In this document: positions 8,949-17,222 of the stretch, one piece after another | Layout of the letters: each line of letters starts with the position of its first letter | How positions within the stretch are numbered: position 1 is the stretch's first letter | DNA from: Candidatus Cloacimonetes bacterium HGW-Cloacimonetes-1 | Lineage (GTDB): Bacteria; Cloacimonadota; Cloacimonadia; Cloacimonadales; Cloacimonadaceae | DNA: 43,219 nucleotides | NCBI GenBank assembly: GCA_002841975.1 | Contig: PHBQ01000016.1 | Location: forward strand, 1-43,219 | Direction of reading: 5' to 3' | Notes under the pieces: model-generated | Told to the model about the DNA's origin: nothing | What the model saw: only the letters and a program-made list of their open reading frames with translations | Databases searched by the model: none | Made by a program: the position numbers and the translations under genes

Positions 8949-9389
8949 TTATACTGTATTTGGAAACAGCGGCTCCCAAGTGTTTCCGCACCCGGGGCAC
9001 TGAGTCTGATACCAATGTGTTCTGTTGCCACATTGCTTGCAGCTCCAGTATTCTTTTTGCTCTGCCAACCAAGCCTCAACCCCTATTTTCTTGATCCGTT
9101 TCAGGTTGTCCAAAACGACGATATGATGTGCCCATTCATCGGTTTGAAAGTTAGAGATCATTTTGCAGGGGAACTCGGGACAAAAGGCACAGCTCTCGGT
9201 GCCATGTGCTAGGTTGCAGACTACAAATTCGCAGTTCTCCAAATTGGGCGAACAGCATCCCGGGCAGGCTGTTTCTTCGGGGTCGATATCATGGGTGGGC
9301 AGGTTTGTTTCACCCTGGCTTTGGTCATGAAGGATCATGCTGCTGCACGCGCCGCAATATAATCCGCAGTAAGTCATGTATTTTTGCAT
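8949..9389 (-). CDS. DUF3795 family cysteine-rich protein
   Basis: 146 residues. The beginning, MQKYMTYCGLYCGACSS, and the following cysteine pairs (CPGCC, CEFVVC, CAFCPEFPC) are typical of DUF3795 proteins, whose function is unknown. The C-terminus carries an extra rubredoxin/zinc-ribbon-like knuckle, CKQCGNRTHWYQTQCPGCG, so at least two metal sites are likely. AGAGGA lies just upstream of the ATG and supports this start. The DUF899-type gene lies 85 bases upstream on the same strand and may be co-transcribed. About 230 bases of non-coding DNA, including repeat copy A, separate it from lysC downstream. A short hairpin at about 8919-8940 follows the gene but lacks an adjacent T-run. Confidence 0.75.
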   Translation of the reverse strand: MQKYMTYCGLYCGACSSMILHDQSQGETNLPTHDIDPEETACPGCCSPNLENCEFVVCNLAHGTESCAFCPEFPCKMISNFQTDEWAHHIVVLDNLKRIKKIGVEAWLAEQKEYWSCKQCGNRTHWYQTQCPGCGNTWEPLFPNTV

Positions 9390-9474
9390 ATTATCCTCTG
9401 GTTTGTTTATTAATTTCTGAGTGTCGTTGAATGTTAACTCCTCTGGAGCGGTAAAATCATGAAAATCCTAGGCC

Positions 9475-10053
9475 TTAGTATTGGAACTTCGGTTCCCACT
9501 CCGGATTCTCTGTGGGTAGCATATCAAAGAAATACCATAGAGCGCAGAAGTCGTCTCCAGGTCCAAAGAACGCCTTTGCGATGTGATAGATCTTGCCATC
9601 GGCGGATTTTTGCAGAGTCGAAACTCCGGGATAGTAGGAGCCATCTGCCAATTGAAATCCCAGATCCGGTTTCAAAGTGCTGCCTTGGGTACTGACCACG
9701 GTAAAATCCCAAGCTCGGCTGTCTGCAAACTTCTTCATCACATCTGGGGAATCAGGTGTGCTGACTACGAAAGCGGCACGGTCTTCCAAATGATGATACA
9801 TCCCCTTGAAACCATCTGCCCATAGGGTGCAGTATGGACAAAAATGCCCCATATTGTGCACCAGGATCATTTCGGATTTATTCCCAAACAAATCGAGCAA
9901 AGTGATTGGCTTCCCATCCCTGTCAATTAGAGTATAGTTCTGCACTTCGAAGCGGGGGAGTGTCTTTTTGAGATCGTAAAGCTCGGTTTTCTTCCGAATG
10001 ATTTCCTGTTCCAAGCTGCTGATTTTATCAGTAATAGCTTTAGTGTCAGTCAT
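9475..10053 (-). CDS. DUF899-type thioredoxin-fold protein
   Basis: 192 residues. The start is well supported by AGAGGAG seven bases before the ATG. A coiled N-terminal segment (about residues 8-32) is followed by a thioredoxin-like fold: MILVHNMGHFCPYCTLWADG with a CPYC pair (C72, C75), then FVVSTPDSPDVMKKFA, and near the end FGPGDDFCALWYFFDML. This is the pattern of the DUF899/AhpC-like family, cytoplasmic proteins of unknown substrate that look like peroxiredoxin or thiol-oxidoreductase relatives. The CxxC suggests a redox role, but that is inference. No signal peptide is present. A GC-rich palindromic stretch just after the stop has no T-run, so no terminator is called. Confidence 0.78.
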   Translation of the reverse strand: MTDTKAITDKISSLEQEIIRKKTELYDLKKTLPRFEVQNYTLIDRDGKPITLLDLFGNKSEMILVHNMGHFCPYCTLWADGFKGMYHHLEDRAAFVVSTPDSPDVMKKFADSRAWDFTVVSTQGSTLKPDLGFQLADGSYYPGVSTLQKSADGKIYHIAKAFFGPGDDFCALWYFFDMLPTENPEWEPKFQY

Positions 10054-10101
10054 AGTGATCTCCTCTGGTACATGATTTTATAAACTATGAAGTATTAATT
10101 C

Positions 10102-10155
10102 TTGACAACAAATAACACTTGATTTCACGATATCTCAGTTGTGTTGTGTTGTCAA
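10102..10155. repeat. Inverted repeat TTGACAACA / TGTTGTCAA
   Basis: TTGACAACA at 10102-10110 is repeated as its exact complement TGTTGTCAA at 10147-10155, centres about 45 bases apart. It sits about 50 bases upstream of the DUF899 start on the minus strand. It could be a pair of operator half-sites or chance; no T-run makes it a terminator. Confidence 0.4.
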
Positions 10156-10336
10156 AGAGAATATTAGGGGATAGATGGCAGCCTAAAGCTCAGTCGTTCT
10201 ATCTGACATTAAGTCGTAATAGTAAAACTGCTGTTTCAGGCAGACGGTATAGCTCATCATTGATATAGGATGCCTATATTAAATTGATATAAATCCCTGC
10301 CAAGAGGTTGTTATAAAGCTTACAAGGATATCTTAC

Positions 10337-10364
10337 TTGATGATGTAACAGCAAGTGATATAGT
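10337..10364 (+). promoter_or_regulatory. Candidate sigma-70-type promoter for sppA
   Basis: TTGATG and TATAGT are separated by 16 bases, about 94 bases before the sppA ATG. The match is reasonable but not perfect and has not been tested. Confidence 0.4.
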
Positions 10365-10457
10365 GATATAAGAAAGACCACAGATTTTCATTGCAATGTG
10401 GCATGAGCATTGCTCTTACTAGAGACATTACAAACATGATTCAGAGAGGAGAAAACA

Positions 10458-12914
10458 ATGAACAAACGATTATCGTGGGTTTTACTTATCGTATTAACGG
10501 TGTGTGTGTCGGTCTCTTATGCTCAAATGGCAAATTTGGCGGACATTGATGCACCGATAGCAACTTCAGACAATTTATTTGCACCTTTTGTCAATCCGGC
10601 ACTTGTCGGCACTGACGGGGCTAATGGCTTAGGGTGGATTCATTATTACGATGATTCCGAATGGCAAAAGCACTATTGGTTTGTTGCAAATATGGATGGT
10701 CTATCCTATGTATTAGAAAACAACGACGGTACCAACTACCATACCTTTGCTACAGGTTCAGAACTGTTTCCACGGCATATCATGCCAAACCTGTATTTCG
10801 GATCATCCTATCGTTGGATAAATTCCAAAACCAATGAAGGAGATTGGAAGAATGGTTTGGTGTATAGACCCCATGGTTCGACATCACTGGCAATGACTTT
10901 GGATAATGCTTACAATCAATCACCTGGCTACAAATTTGGCTTGGGTATTCGCCCCGCAGCATTTATCCCCGGTGCAGCAGCATACCGTTCAGAGCTGTCG
11001 ATAGATCTGCCATATACAAAGAATCTGATAGTGGCAGATGCCAACTATGGTGATTATGAAATGTTGAAACCTACTTTTGGAGTAAATACTCAGATCTTTG
11101 ATGGAGTGAATATCAGCGGTACTTACAACATGGAAACTGAAACTCCCATGCTCAGTTTCAGTATTAGTTCGGGTAAATCTGTGATGGGTACAATAGCCAA
11201 AGTAAAAGATGATTACAAAAATGCCTATGGCTACGTCCATCTCACAGACGATACATTTAAGCCATTCTTGGGCTTGGCTCCCAAGACCTGGTACAAGATG
11301 GATATCAAAGGCAGTTTGGTGACATACCGTGCCCCGAAATATACAGTGGGTCCGTTCAATTTATATGAAGGTAAACAGAAGTCGATTGAATCCGTAATAG
11401 CTGAGATCAAAAAGGCTCAAAAGGATCCGACAGTCCATGGTATCCTCTTTGAAAATACTTCATTTGCTACATCCTTGGCCTTACAACAGGAACTTATTAG
11501 TGCAGTTAAAGAGTTCAAAGCATCTGGCAAAAAGATAGCTTTCTATTATGACAACATGACAAATGGTAATTTCATCTTTGCCGCATCCATCGCGGACAAA
11601 ATCTATCTGAATCCCCAGGGTTCTCTGGATTTGAGGGGATTTGCCATCAGTTCACCTTACTTTAAGGATATGTTGAATTCACTGGGTATTGAAGTGATGA
11701 ACTTTAAGAGTCATGAATACAAAACTGCCGGCAATAACCTTTCCGAATCTGAAATGACAGATGCAGAGCGACAGGTTTATGAATCCTTACTGGGCGACAT
11801 CTATGTAGAAGTTCAAAAGCAAATCAATGCAGGTCGCGCAGATCGTTTAACAAAGCCAATCGCACAGCTCATCGATGAGGGTCCATATTGGATCGCTCAA
11901 GAGGCTTTGGATGCAGGGCTGGTAGATGGATTGATTTACAAGGACGAACTAGGTAAGCAGTTGAAGACAGATTTTGCCTTCAGTAAGACTACCAAGGAAT
12001 TGCCCGACTATATCGATTACACGTGGTGCTATCCCAAAGAAGCACAAGTTGCTGTGATTTATGCTCAGGGAAACATCGTCATGGGTAAAGGAACTCCAGG
12101 ACAGAAGATCGCTCAGGAAACTACAGTTGATATGATCCGTGCTGCCAGAAAAAACAAAGCCTACAAAGGGATCATCCTCCGTGTAGACAGTGGCGGTGGG
12201 AGTGCTCAAGCCTCTGATATTATCTATCGGGAACTGATCCTGGCAAAAACTGAGAACAAAATGCCGGTAGTCGTCTCCATGTCCGGAACGGCTGCATCAG
12301 GTGGATATTATATTGCCTGCGAAGCAGATAAGATCGTTGCAGAGCCTACTACTATCACTGGATCGATCGGTGTTATAGGTTTATCGTTCAATGCTGAAAG
12401 ACTATTTCAAAAGATCAAAGTCAATTGGTCCACAGTCAAAGAAGGCGAAAGAGCTGATTTCGGCACTATGAATCGTGCTTGGAAAGATGACGAAAAAGCC
12501 CTGATGAGCAGAATGATCAAGGCTACTTACGAAGATTTCGTAGGTAAAGTTGCCATGGGCAGAAACCTCCCCATCGAAAGAGTTCATGAATTAGCTCAAG
12601 GCAGAGTATGGACCGGGAATCAAGCCAAAGAAAGAGGTTTGGTCGATGAGCTTGGTGGAATGGATGAAGCAGTTCGCCAAATGCAGAAAGTGGCAGGAAT
12701 CAAGCACAAGATCAAATTAGTCAATGCCACCAAGACGGATAGCGATTTCAGTATTGATATCAATATGGATAAAATGGCAAGTGTCCCTGCACTAAACATG
12801 CTCGTAGATGTTACGGCGGATTATGCCAAAGTATATGAATTGTGGAAAGACTTTGATAACGACAGTGTCCTGATGCTGTCTCCCACAGTCTTTGACGAAA
12901 TTGGCACTAGATAG
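10458..12914 (+). CDS. sppA: SppA-type signal peptide peptidase fused to a beta-rich N-terminal domain
   Basis: 818 residues, about 200 more than E. coli SppA. A signal peptide (MNKRLSWVLLIVLTVCVSVSYA) is followed by about 270 residues rich in alternating aromatic/polar strands (DNLFAPFVNPALVG, LYFGSSYRW, YKFGLGIRPAAF), which look like an outer-membrane porin-type or beta-sandwich domain. The two tandem S49 peptidase domains follow. The Lys of the first (HEYKTAGNNLSESEMTDAER) and the Ser of the second (MSGTAASGGYYIAC) match the Lys/Ser dyad of E. coli SppA; TGSIGVIG is also conserved. The family cleaves leftover signal peptides and membrane protein fragments. Here the export signal implies a periplasmic or outer-membrane location. 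AGAGGAG lies before the ATG and a strong terminator follows. The gene is monocistronic. Confidence 0.9.
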   Translation: MNKRLSWVLLIVLTVCVSVSYAQMANLADIDAPIATSDNLFAPFVNPALVGTDGANGLGWIHYYDDSEWQKHYWFVANMDGLSYVLENNDGTNYHTFATGSELFPRHIMPNLYFGSSYRWINSKTNEGDWKNGLVYRPHGSTSLAMTLDNAYNQSPGYKFGLGIRPAAFIPGAAAYRSELSIDLPYTKNLIVADANYGDYEMLKPTFGVNTQIFDGVNISGTYNMETETPMLSFSISSGKSVMGTIAKVKDDYKNAYGYVHLTDDTFKPFLGLAPKTWYKMDIKGSLVTYRAPKYTVGPFNLYEGKQKSIESVIAEIKKAQKDPTVHGILFENTSFATSLALQQELISAVKEFKASGKKIAFYYDNMTNGNFIFAASIADKIYLNPQGSLDLRGFAISSPYFKDMLNSLGIEVMNFKSHEYKTAGNNLSESEMTDAERQVYESLLGDIYVEVQKQINAGRADRLTKPIAQLIDEGPYWIAQEALDAGLVDGLIYKDELGKQLKTDFAFSKTTKELPDYIDYTWCYPKEAQVAVIYAQGNIVMGKGTPGQKIAQETTVDMIRAARKNKAYKGIILRVDSGGGSAQASDIIYRELILAKTENKMPVVVSMSGTAASGGYYIACEADKIVAEPTTITGSIGVIGLSFNAERLFQKIKVNWSTVKEGERADFGTMNRAWKDDEKALMSRMIKATYEDFVGKVAMGRNLPIERVHELAQGRVWTGNQAKERGLVDELGGMDEAVRQMQKVAGIKHKIKLVNATKTDSDFSIDINMDKMASVPALNMLVDVTADYAKVYELWKDFDNDSVLMLSPTVFDEIGTR

Positions 12915-12938
12915 AATCTAAACATACTATTCAATACT

Positions 12939-12968
12939 GGTGGTAGTCGAAAGATTGCCACCTTTTTT
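12939..12968 (+). terminator. Rho-independent terminator of sppA
   Basis: A 10-bp stem GGTGGTAGTC / GATTGCCACC (two G:U pairs) with a GAAA tetraloop is followed by six Ts. It lies 25 bases after the sppA stop. Confidence 0.92.
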
Positions 12969-13032
12969 GTGTCTGGATTTCTGCCTTCTATATGGTAGGA
13001 TATTTGCTGTGGTGGTTGTATCTGGTTATAGG

Positions 13033-13932
13033 TCAGGATTTACGGAAGCGGGCGGGGATCAATCTCTCCCAGCCAAGGCTGAGAATGATGAGCATTATCC
13101 CGATTACTTGGTATGTTACCAATGTCTCACTTAACCAGATTACTGCCAAAACTGATGCAATAACGGGCTTCAGAAAGAAGTACATGGAGGCTTTGGAAGC
13201 TGTGATTCCCTTCATCCCTTCAAAGTACAAAAGGTAAGCTATACCGGTAATCACTATTCCGAGATAGAGCACGATGGTTATGTTGTTTGGTGTAAGTTCA
13301 AAGAGTAATGGTTTGCGGAGGGTCGCGGTCAAGATCATCAGAGTAACAGATCCAAAGAGGAAGGAGAAGCAATTCGTCACTATGTTACCACAAGTGGCGA
13401 TCGTCTTCTTGGTCAGAACTGTGTAAAGTCCAAACGTCATTGCAGCGGCTAAAGCAAAGAATACACTCAGTGTAAGATTGGGGAATGTTCCGCTCTGAAA
13501 ATCACGCTCACTCCATATGATCGTAAGCATCCCTATAGCTCCGATAGCGAGCCCGATTGTTTGAACCAGGTTGATTCTCTCTTTGATGATAATAGATGCG
13601 AAGATTGTAACAAACAGGGGATTGAGGCTGACAATGATGGCACTCATGGAGGCTTTGCCATAAAAGATGGATAATTGTAAAAGCAGCATACTTGCACAGA
13701 CGTTTAGGATTCCCAAAACGCCCATGTAAAGTATGCTGCTAAATGTCAGCTTTTTGTTATCAACCTTAATCTGCCGGATCGCAAAGGGTAAGAGTATCAA
13801 TCCACCGATCAGAAACCGCCATGCCGTCAGGGAAAAGGGTGAAATCCCATTTCCTATTTTCTTGCCGACTATTTCCAACGTGGAGAATATGCATATCGCA
13901 AACAGGCAATAAAGGTGATACTTGAGCTTCAA
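13033..13932 (-). CDS. EamA/DMT-family transporter
   Basis: 299 residues with about ten hydrophobic segments in two EamA repeats (roughly 5-140 and 150-290), as in drug/metabolite exporters of the inner membrane. Family hallmarks are PFSLTAWRFLIGGLILLPFA early, ASMSAIIVSLNPLFVTIFA near the middle and the second-half repeat ending in MYFFLKPVIASVLAVIWLSE. The substrate cannot be predicted. The start is a TTG at 13932, one base after the stop of the upstream secreted-protein gene, with no clear Shine-Dalgarno site. Re-initiation after the upstream gene is therefore likely. No in-frame ATG lies near this start. Last gene of the prfB-uppS-cdsA run and convergent with sppA. Confidence 0.88.
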   Translation of the reverse strand: MKLKYHLYCLFAICIFSTLEIVGKKIGNGISPFSLTAWRFLIGGLILLPFAIRQIKVDNKKLTFSSILYMGVLGILNVCASMLLLQLSIFYGKASMSAIIVSLNPLFVTIFASIIIKERINLVQTIGLAIGAIGMLTIIWSERDFQSGTFPNLTLSVFFALAAAMTFGLYTVLTKKTIATCGNIVTNCFSFLFGSVTLMILTATLRKPLLFELTPNNITIVLYLGIVITGIAYLLYFEGMKGITASKASMYFFLKPVIASVLAVIWLSETLVTYQVIGIMLIILSLGWERLIPARFRKS

Positions 13933-13933
13933 G

Positions 13934-15676
13934 TTATTTCATTAATATCATTTTCTTGGTGTTTGTGTACTTGCCGGATTTCATACGGTAGTAGTAAATA
14001 CCACTGCTAACTTCTTTACCGGAGTTGTCCTGGCCATTCCAAACTACTTCATGTATGCCTTTACCATTGCTGATAAGGTCAAAACCCTTAACCAATTGTC
14101 CTTTTTGATTGTAGATATTGATCTGGACAGGTTCTGATTTTGCAGTAGAGAATTGGATGGTAGTAGTAGGATTGAAAGGATTGGGATAGTTACCAATCAA
14201 ACCGGCTACAAAAGGAGTATTGATGTTGTCATCATTTGGCACAGGTGGATTGAAGTCTGCAAGTGAACGCGCTGTTACTTGAGCAATGTTACCTGTGAAT
14301 TGGTTTACGATGACTTTCATGGGGATGTTACCTGTAGGAATCGGTGAAGTATTCACTACATAATCTACATCTGTATAAGATGTTCTGAATGCGATAGTTC
14401 CAGTTGCATCAGTTACTGTGTAACCTGTTAATCCGGCAAAAGCACCTGTCTCATTAAAATGAGCGGCGTTGACGCGTACTAACATTGATTGATACATTTC
14501 CAAGTTCGCATTGATCTGGGAAACAGTAAGAGTAGGGATAACTAATGGAACGTTGTGTGCTGTAGCTGCACCAGGATCTGCTACTGGAATAAACTGAAGC
14601 ATACCTGTGGAATAGCGGGAAAGCTTACCGATAATACCGGTTACTCCGTCCATTGGTGCATAAATGCTAAGGATAGCACTGCTATAGTCATCAACTAAGA
14701 TACCAGCAGTAGTGTCTTGGAAGTATTTCTGATGTCTCCAGTTTTGTTGGAAAGTCATCACAACCTGATTGGTCACCATATAAATAGTGCTGTTATCAGC
14801 GTTTTGTGCACGGAGGGTAGCAATATTAGGGACCATGACAGGGAATACATACTCTGCTGTTGCGATGTAACTGGGATCCAGTCCGGCTGCAAAAGCGACC
14901 GCTTTAATTGTAGTATTGGCAGTTACGTTGATAGGAGCTGTATAGAGGGTAGAAGTAGATGTAGGGTTGGATCCGTTCAAGGTGTAACGTATGGTCGAAC
15001 CTGGAGTTGTGGAAGCGAGAACTACATTCTGAGCAGTTGCATAAGCACCAGCCGGGGGAGTGAAAGTAGGGGTTGCAGCGCTTTGTCCTGCATTCGGATT
15101 GAAGTAGTGCATTCCCAAGTCTGTGATATAATCGATAGGTTGTACTATCCACTGGGAATCATCAATAGTGGTACCAGCGCTGGTTGCCCAGTTAGTGGTT
15201 CCTGATGTGATTTGAGGTTTACGAATCAAGGTGTGATTCAATGTTGCGCCAACAACACCTGCGACGTCCCAAGCTGTTCCTGGATCAACCTGATAAACAC
15301 CGATAATGTCAATCATAGTAGTACCATGGAAGAGACCTAGGCAATCATCACCGTTGTAATAAGTAACAGTACTAGTCAAATCTGAAAGACCCAAAATAGT
15401 TGCATTAGCAGATGCATTTGCAATCACATAAACATCGTTATTGGCAAGTGTACCGCTTAATGTGATGGAGTTCGTAGCACTCCATTCGCCACCATTGGAT
15501 CCCAATTTCAAAGAATACTGGGATAAATCAACTGCAGCACCGGTTCCGTTGAAGATTTCGATAGCTTTGTTGTTCGAAGATCCTTCAACATATTCAGAAA
15601 TAAATAAGTCGGAAGCTTGAGCAAACATACTCAAAGCAAAACCGAGCATTAGGATGAGTGTTAGAGTTTTTTTCAT
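13934..15676 (-). CDS. Secreted lamin-tail-domain protein with T9SS/FlgD-type C-terminal sorting domain
   Basis: 580 residues. Signal peptide MKKTLTLILMLGFALSMFAQ. Residues about 20-150 are a lamin-tail domain (LFISEYVEGSSNNKAIEIFN, FNGTGAAVDLSQYSLKL). About 195-280 form a chitobiase/FN3-like repeat (TPGSTIRYTLNGSNPT, TTIKAVAFAAGLDPS). About 285-480 resemble the OB-like DUF5689 region often found beside lamin-tail domains. About 495-580 are the C-terminal domain NYPNPFNPTTTIQFS ... GQDNSGKEVSSGIYYYRM ... KKMILMK, the FlgD-like/type 9 sorting signature of FCB bacteria. A cell-surface or secreted role is inferred; lamin-tail proteins often come with extracellular nucleases, but no nuclease domain is visible. 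AGAGAGG before the ATG overlaps the cdsA stop region (11-base gap). Its place in a lipid/translation operon is unusual. Confidence 0.88.
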   Translation of the reverse strand: MKKTLTLILMLGFALSMFAQASDLFISEYVEGSSNNKAIEIFNGTGAAVDLSQYSLKLGSNGGEWSATNSITLSGTLANNDVYVIANASANATILGLSDLTSTVTYYNGDDCLGLFHGTTMIDIIGVYQVDPGTAWDVAGVVGATLNHTLIRKPQITSGTTNWATSAGTTIDDSQWIVQPIDYITDLGMHYFNPNAGQSAATPTFTPPAGAYATAQNVVLASTTPGSTIRYTLNGSNPTSTSTLYTAPINVTANTTIKAVAFAAGLDPSYIATAEYVFPVMVPNIATLRAQNADNSTIYMVTNQVVMTFQQNWRHQKYFQDTTAGILVDDYSSAILSIYAPMDGVTGIIGKLSRYSTGMLQFIPVADPGAATAHNVPLVIPTLTVSQINANLEMYQSMLVRVNAAHFNETGAFAGLTGYTVTDATGTIAFRTSYTDVDYVVNTSPIPTGNIPMKVIVNQFTGNIAQVTARSLADFNPPVPNDDNINTPFVAGLIGNYPNPFNPTTTIQFSTAKSEPVQINIYNQKGQLVKGFDLISNGKGIHEVVWNGQDNSGKEVSSGIYYYRMKSGKYTNTKKMILMK

Positions 15677-15687
15677 TTTTACCTCTC

Positions 15688-16479
15688 TTAGTTAATAAGT
15701 ACTAAAGCACAATATAAAAAGGCACCAGACAGCAATGCGCTGTCCATCCTATCTAATATACCTCCGTGTCCGGGGATAATATTTGAACTATCTTTGACAT
15801 TACAAAAACGTTTCAACATGGACTCAACCAGATCTCCCACTTGACCTACGATTCCAGCAGCAACAGCTACTAAGGCAAGGTTGATCATGCTCAAGGGTCG
15901 ATAACCCACAAAATAATAAATCACTACTATAAAAAGCGGGGCCAAACATCCTGCCACGAAACCCTCAAGAGACTTCTGTGGACTTACCTTGATTACATTT
16001 CGATGTTTGCCATATTTCATTCCGACGAAATAAGCCACGGAGTCCACTATCCAGATCATTAGAATCAAGGCAAGTAAAATTTTCTGTGCATGGTAGACTA
16101 AACTGATTTTTACCATTAAAGCTGGGAAAACAGCCGTGTAGATCAGTCCAAATACTACTGCAAACATGGAAGTTAGAGACTTGTTCTGTTCCCATCGTAC
16201 CAGCGCAGTCGTTGATATGAATAACAAACTAAATACGAGAATCACGATATCGTAGCCTTGGCTGAAGACAAATCCAGCAAACACCAAAGCCTGTAAAACT
16301 ATCCAATTGTAGCTGACGGCGATTTTTGCATGGTTCATCATAGTGATATATTCATAACTACCAAAGATAGTAAGAAAACCAAATAGTGCTACGAGAGGTA
16401 TTCCGCCATGGAACAAAATCCAAAGCAGTGGTGGCAAAAAAAGAACGGCGATCATTACTCTTTTGCGGAGCTCACTCAT
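15688..16479 (-). CDS. cdsA: Phosphatidate cytidylyltransferase (CDP-diglyceride synthase)
   Basis: 263 residues, integral inner-membrane protein with about eight hydrophobic segments. The C-terminal family signature is complete: KVSPQKSLEGFVAG, VGQVGDLVESMLKR and KDSSNIIPGHGGILDRMDS. It makes CDP-diacylglycerol from CTP and phosphatidate, the branch point of phospholipid synthesis. The ATG at 16479 overlaps the uppS stop as ATGA, the usual uppS-cdsA pairing in bacteria, so translation is coupled. A secreted lamin-tail protein follows instead of the more common dxr or rseP. Confidence 0.97.
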   Translation of the reverse strand: MSELRKRVMIAVLFLPPLLWILFHGGIPLVALFGFLTIFGSYEYITMMNHAKIAVSYNWIVLQALVFAGFVFSQGYDIVILVFSLLFISTTALVRWEQNKSLTSMFAVVFGLIYTAVFPALMVKISLVYHAQKILLALILMIWIVDSVAYFVGMKYGKHRNVIKVSPQKSLEGFVAGCLAPLFIVVIYYFVGYRPLSMINLALVAVAAGIVGQVGDLVESMLKRFCNVKDSSNIIPGHGGILDRMDSALLSGAFLYCALVLIN

Positions 16480-17219
16480 TTAGCTTTCACTCCTCCAAAT
16501 CTGCGTTTTCGGTTCTGGTAGTCCAATAGGGCAGAGAGAAATGCCACTTTGTCAAAATCCGGCCAGTAGAGGGGAGAGATCAATATCTCCGAGTATGCGG
16601 ATTGCCACAAGAGAAAGTTTGACATGCGTGATTCTCCACTGGTGCGGATGATAAAATCCGGATCCGGTAGCCCCGCAGTGTAGAGATAATCTCCAAAATT
16701 CTCCGGAGTCAACTCCTGGATGAGTTCAGGATTTAACTCTGCTTTGGCATATAGCTTTTTGATCCCGTCAATGACTTCCAATCTACCGCCATAGTTAAAG
16801 GCAATATTCAGTCTCAACCCGCTATTATTGTGGGTAGTAGACATGCTGCTATCGATCTCGTTTAGGTATTCATCACTAAGGTTCATATTGCTGCCGATGC
16901 GATGCACGGAAACGTTGTTGTTATGCAGTACAGGCATTTCATCATACAACTTTTCTTTGACGAGCTTTAGTAAACCATCCACTTCTTTCTTGGGACGTGA
17001 CCAGTTTTCAGTAGAAAAAGCATACAAGGTCAAAACTTCCAGCTTGATTTCCACAGCCAGTTCCACAGCTGTACGGGTGGCTTTTGCACCGGCTCGATGT
17101 CCAAAGAGACGAGGTCTGTTGTGTGCTTTGGCCCATCTTCCGTTACCGTCCATAATGATACCAACGTGATGTGGCATCCGTGCCTGGTCTAGTTTTTCTA
17201 TTAGTTCTTTATAATCCAC
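16476..17219 (-). CDS. uppS: Isoprenyl transferase (undecaprenyl diphosphate synthase)
   Basis: 247 residues. Cis-prenyltransferase motifs are intact: HVGIIMDGNGRWAK with the catalytic Asp, GHRAGAKATR, TLYAFSTENWSRP, NIAFNYGGR and the C-terminal DFIIRTSGESRMSNFLLWQ. It condenses isopentenyl diphosphate onto farnesyl diphosphate to give the C55 lipid carrier for peptidoglycan and other envelope polymers. The start is GTG at 17219, supported by AGAGGT inside the end of prfB, three bases after the prfB stop. Operon with prfB upstream and cdsA downstream. Confidence 0.97.
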   Translation of the reverse strand: MDYKELIEKLDQARMPHHVGIIMDGNGRWAKAHNRPRLFGHRAGAKATRTAVELAVEIKLEVLTLYAFSTENWSRPKKEVDGLLKLVKEKLYDEMPVLHNNNVSVHRIGSNMNLSDEYLNEIDSSMSTTHNNSGLRLNIAFNYGGRLEVIDGIKKLYAKAELNPELIQELTPENFGDYLYTAGLPDPDFIIRTSGESRMSNFLLWQSAYSEILISPLYWPDFDKVAFLSALLDYQNRKRRFGGVKAK

Positions 17220-17222
17220 CGC

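Larger units (their letters stand above)
10054..10457. other. 404-base divergent intergenic region between DUF899 gene and sppA
   Basis: No convincing gene was found. It holds a widely spaced inverted repeat (10102-10155), a perfect 7-bp palindrome ATATAGG-ATG-CCTATAT (10263-10279) and a candidate sppA promoter (10337-10364). Both neighbouring genes are transcribed away from it, so it should carry two promoters. On the minus strand TTGTCA followed by AT-rich TTTATAAAAT is the only candidate for the DUF899 gene, and it is weak. Confidence 0.6.

Noticed and set aside
14717-15205. 162-codon plus-strand frame rich in Cys, Ser and Arg.
   Set aside because: Antisense to the Thr/Ala-rich lamin-tail protein; its composition is what that antisense would give.
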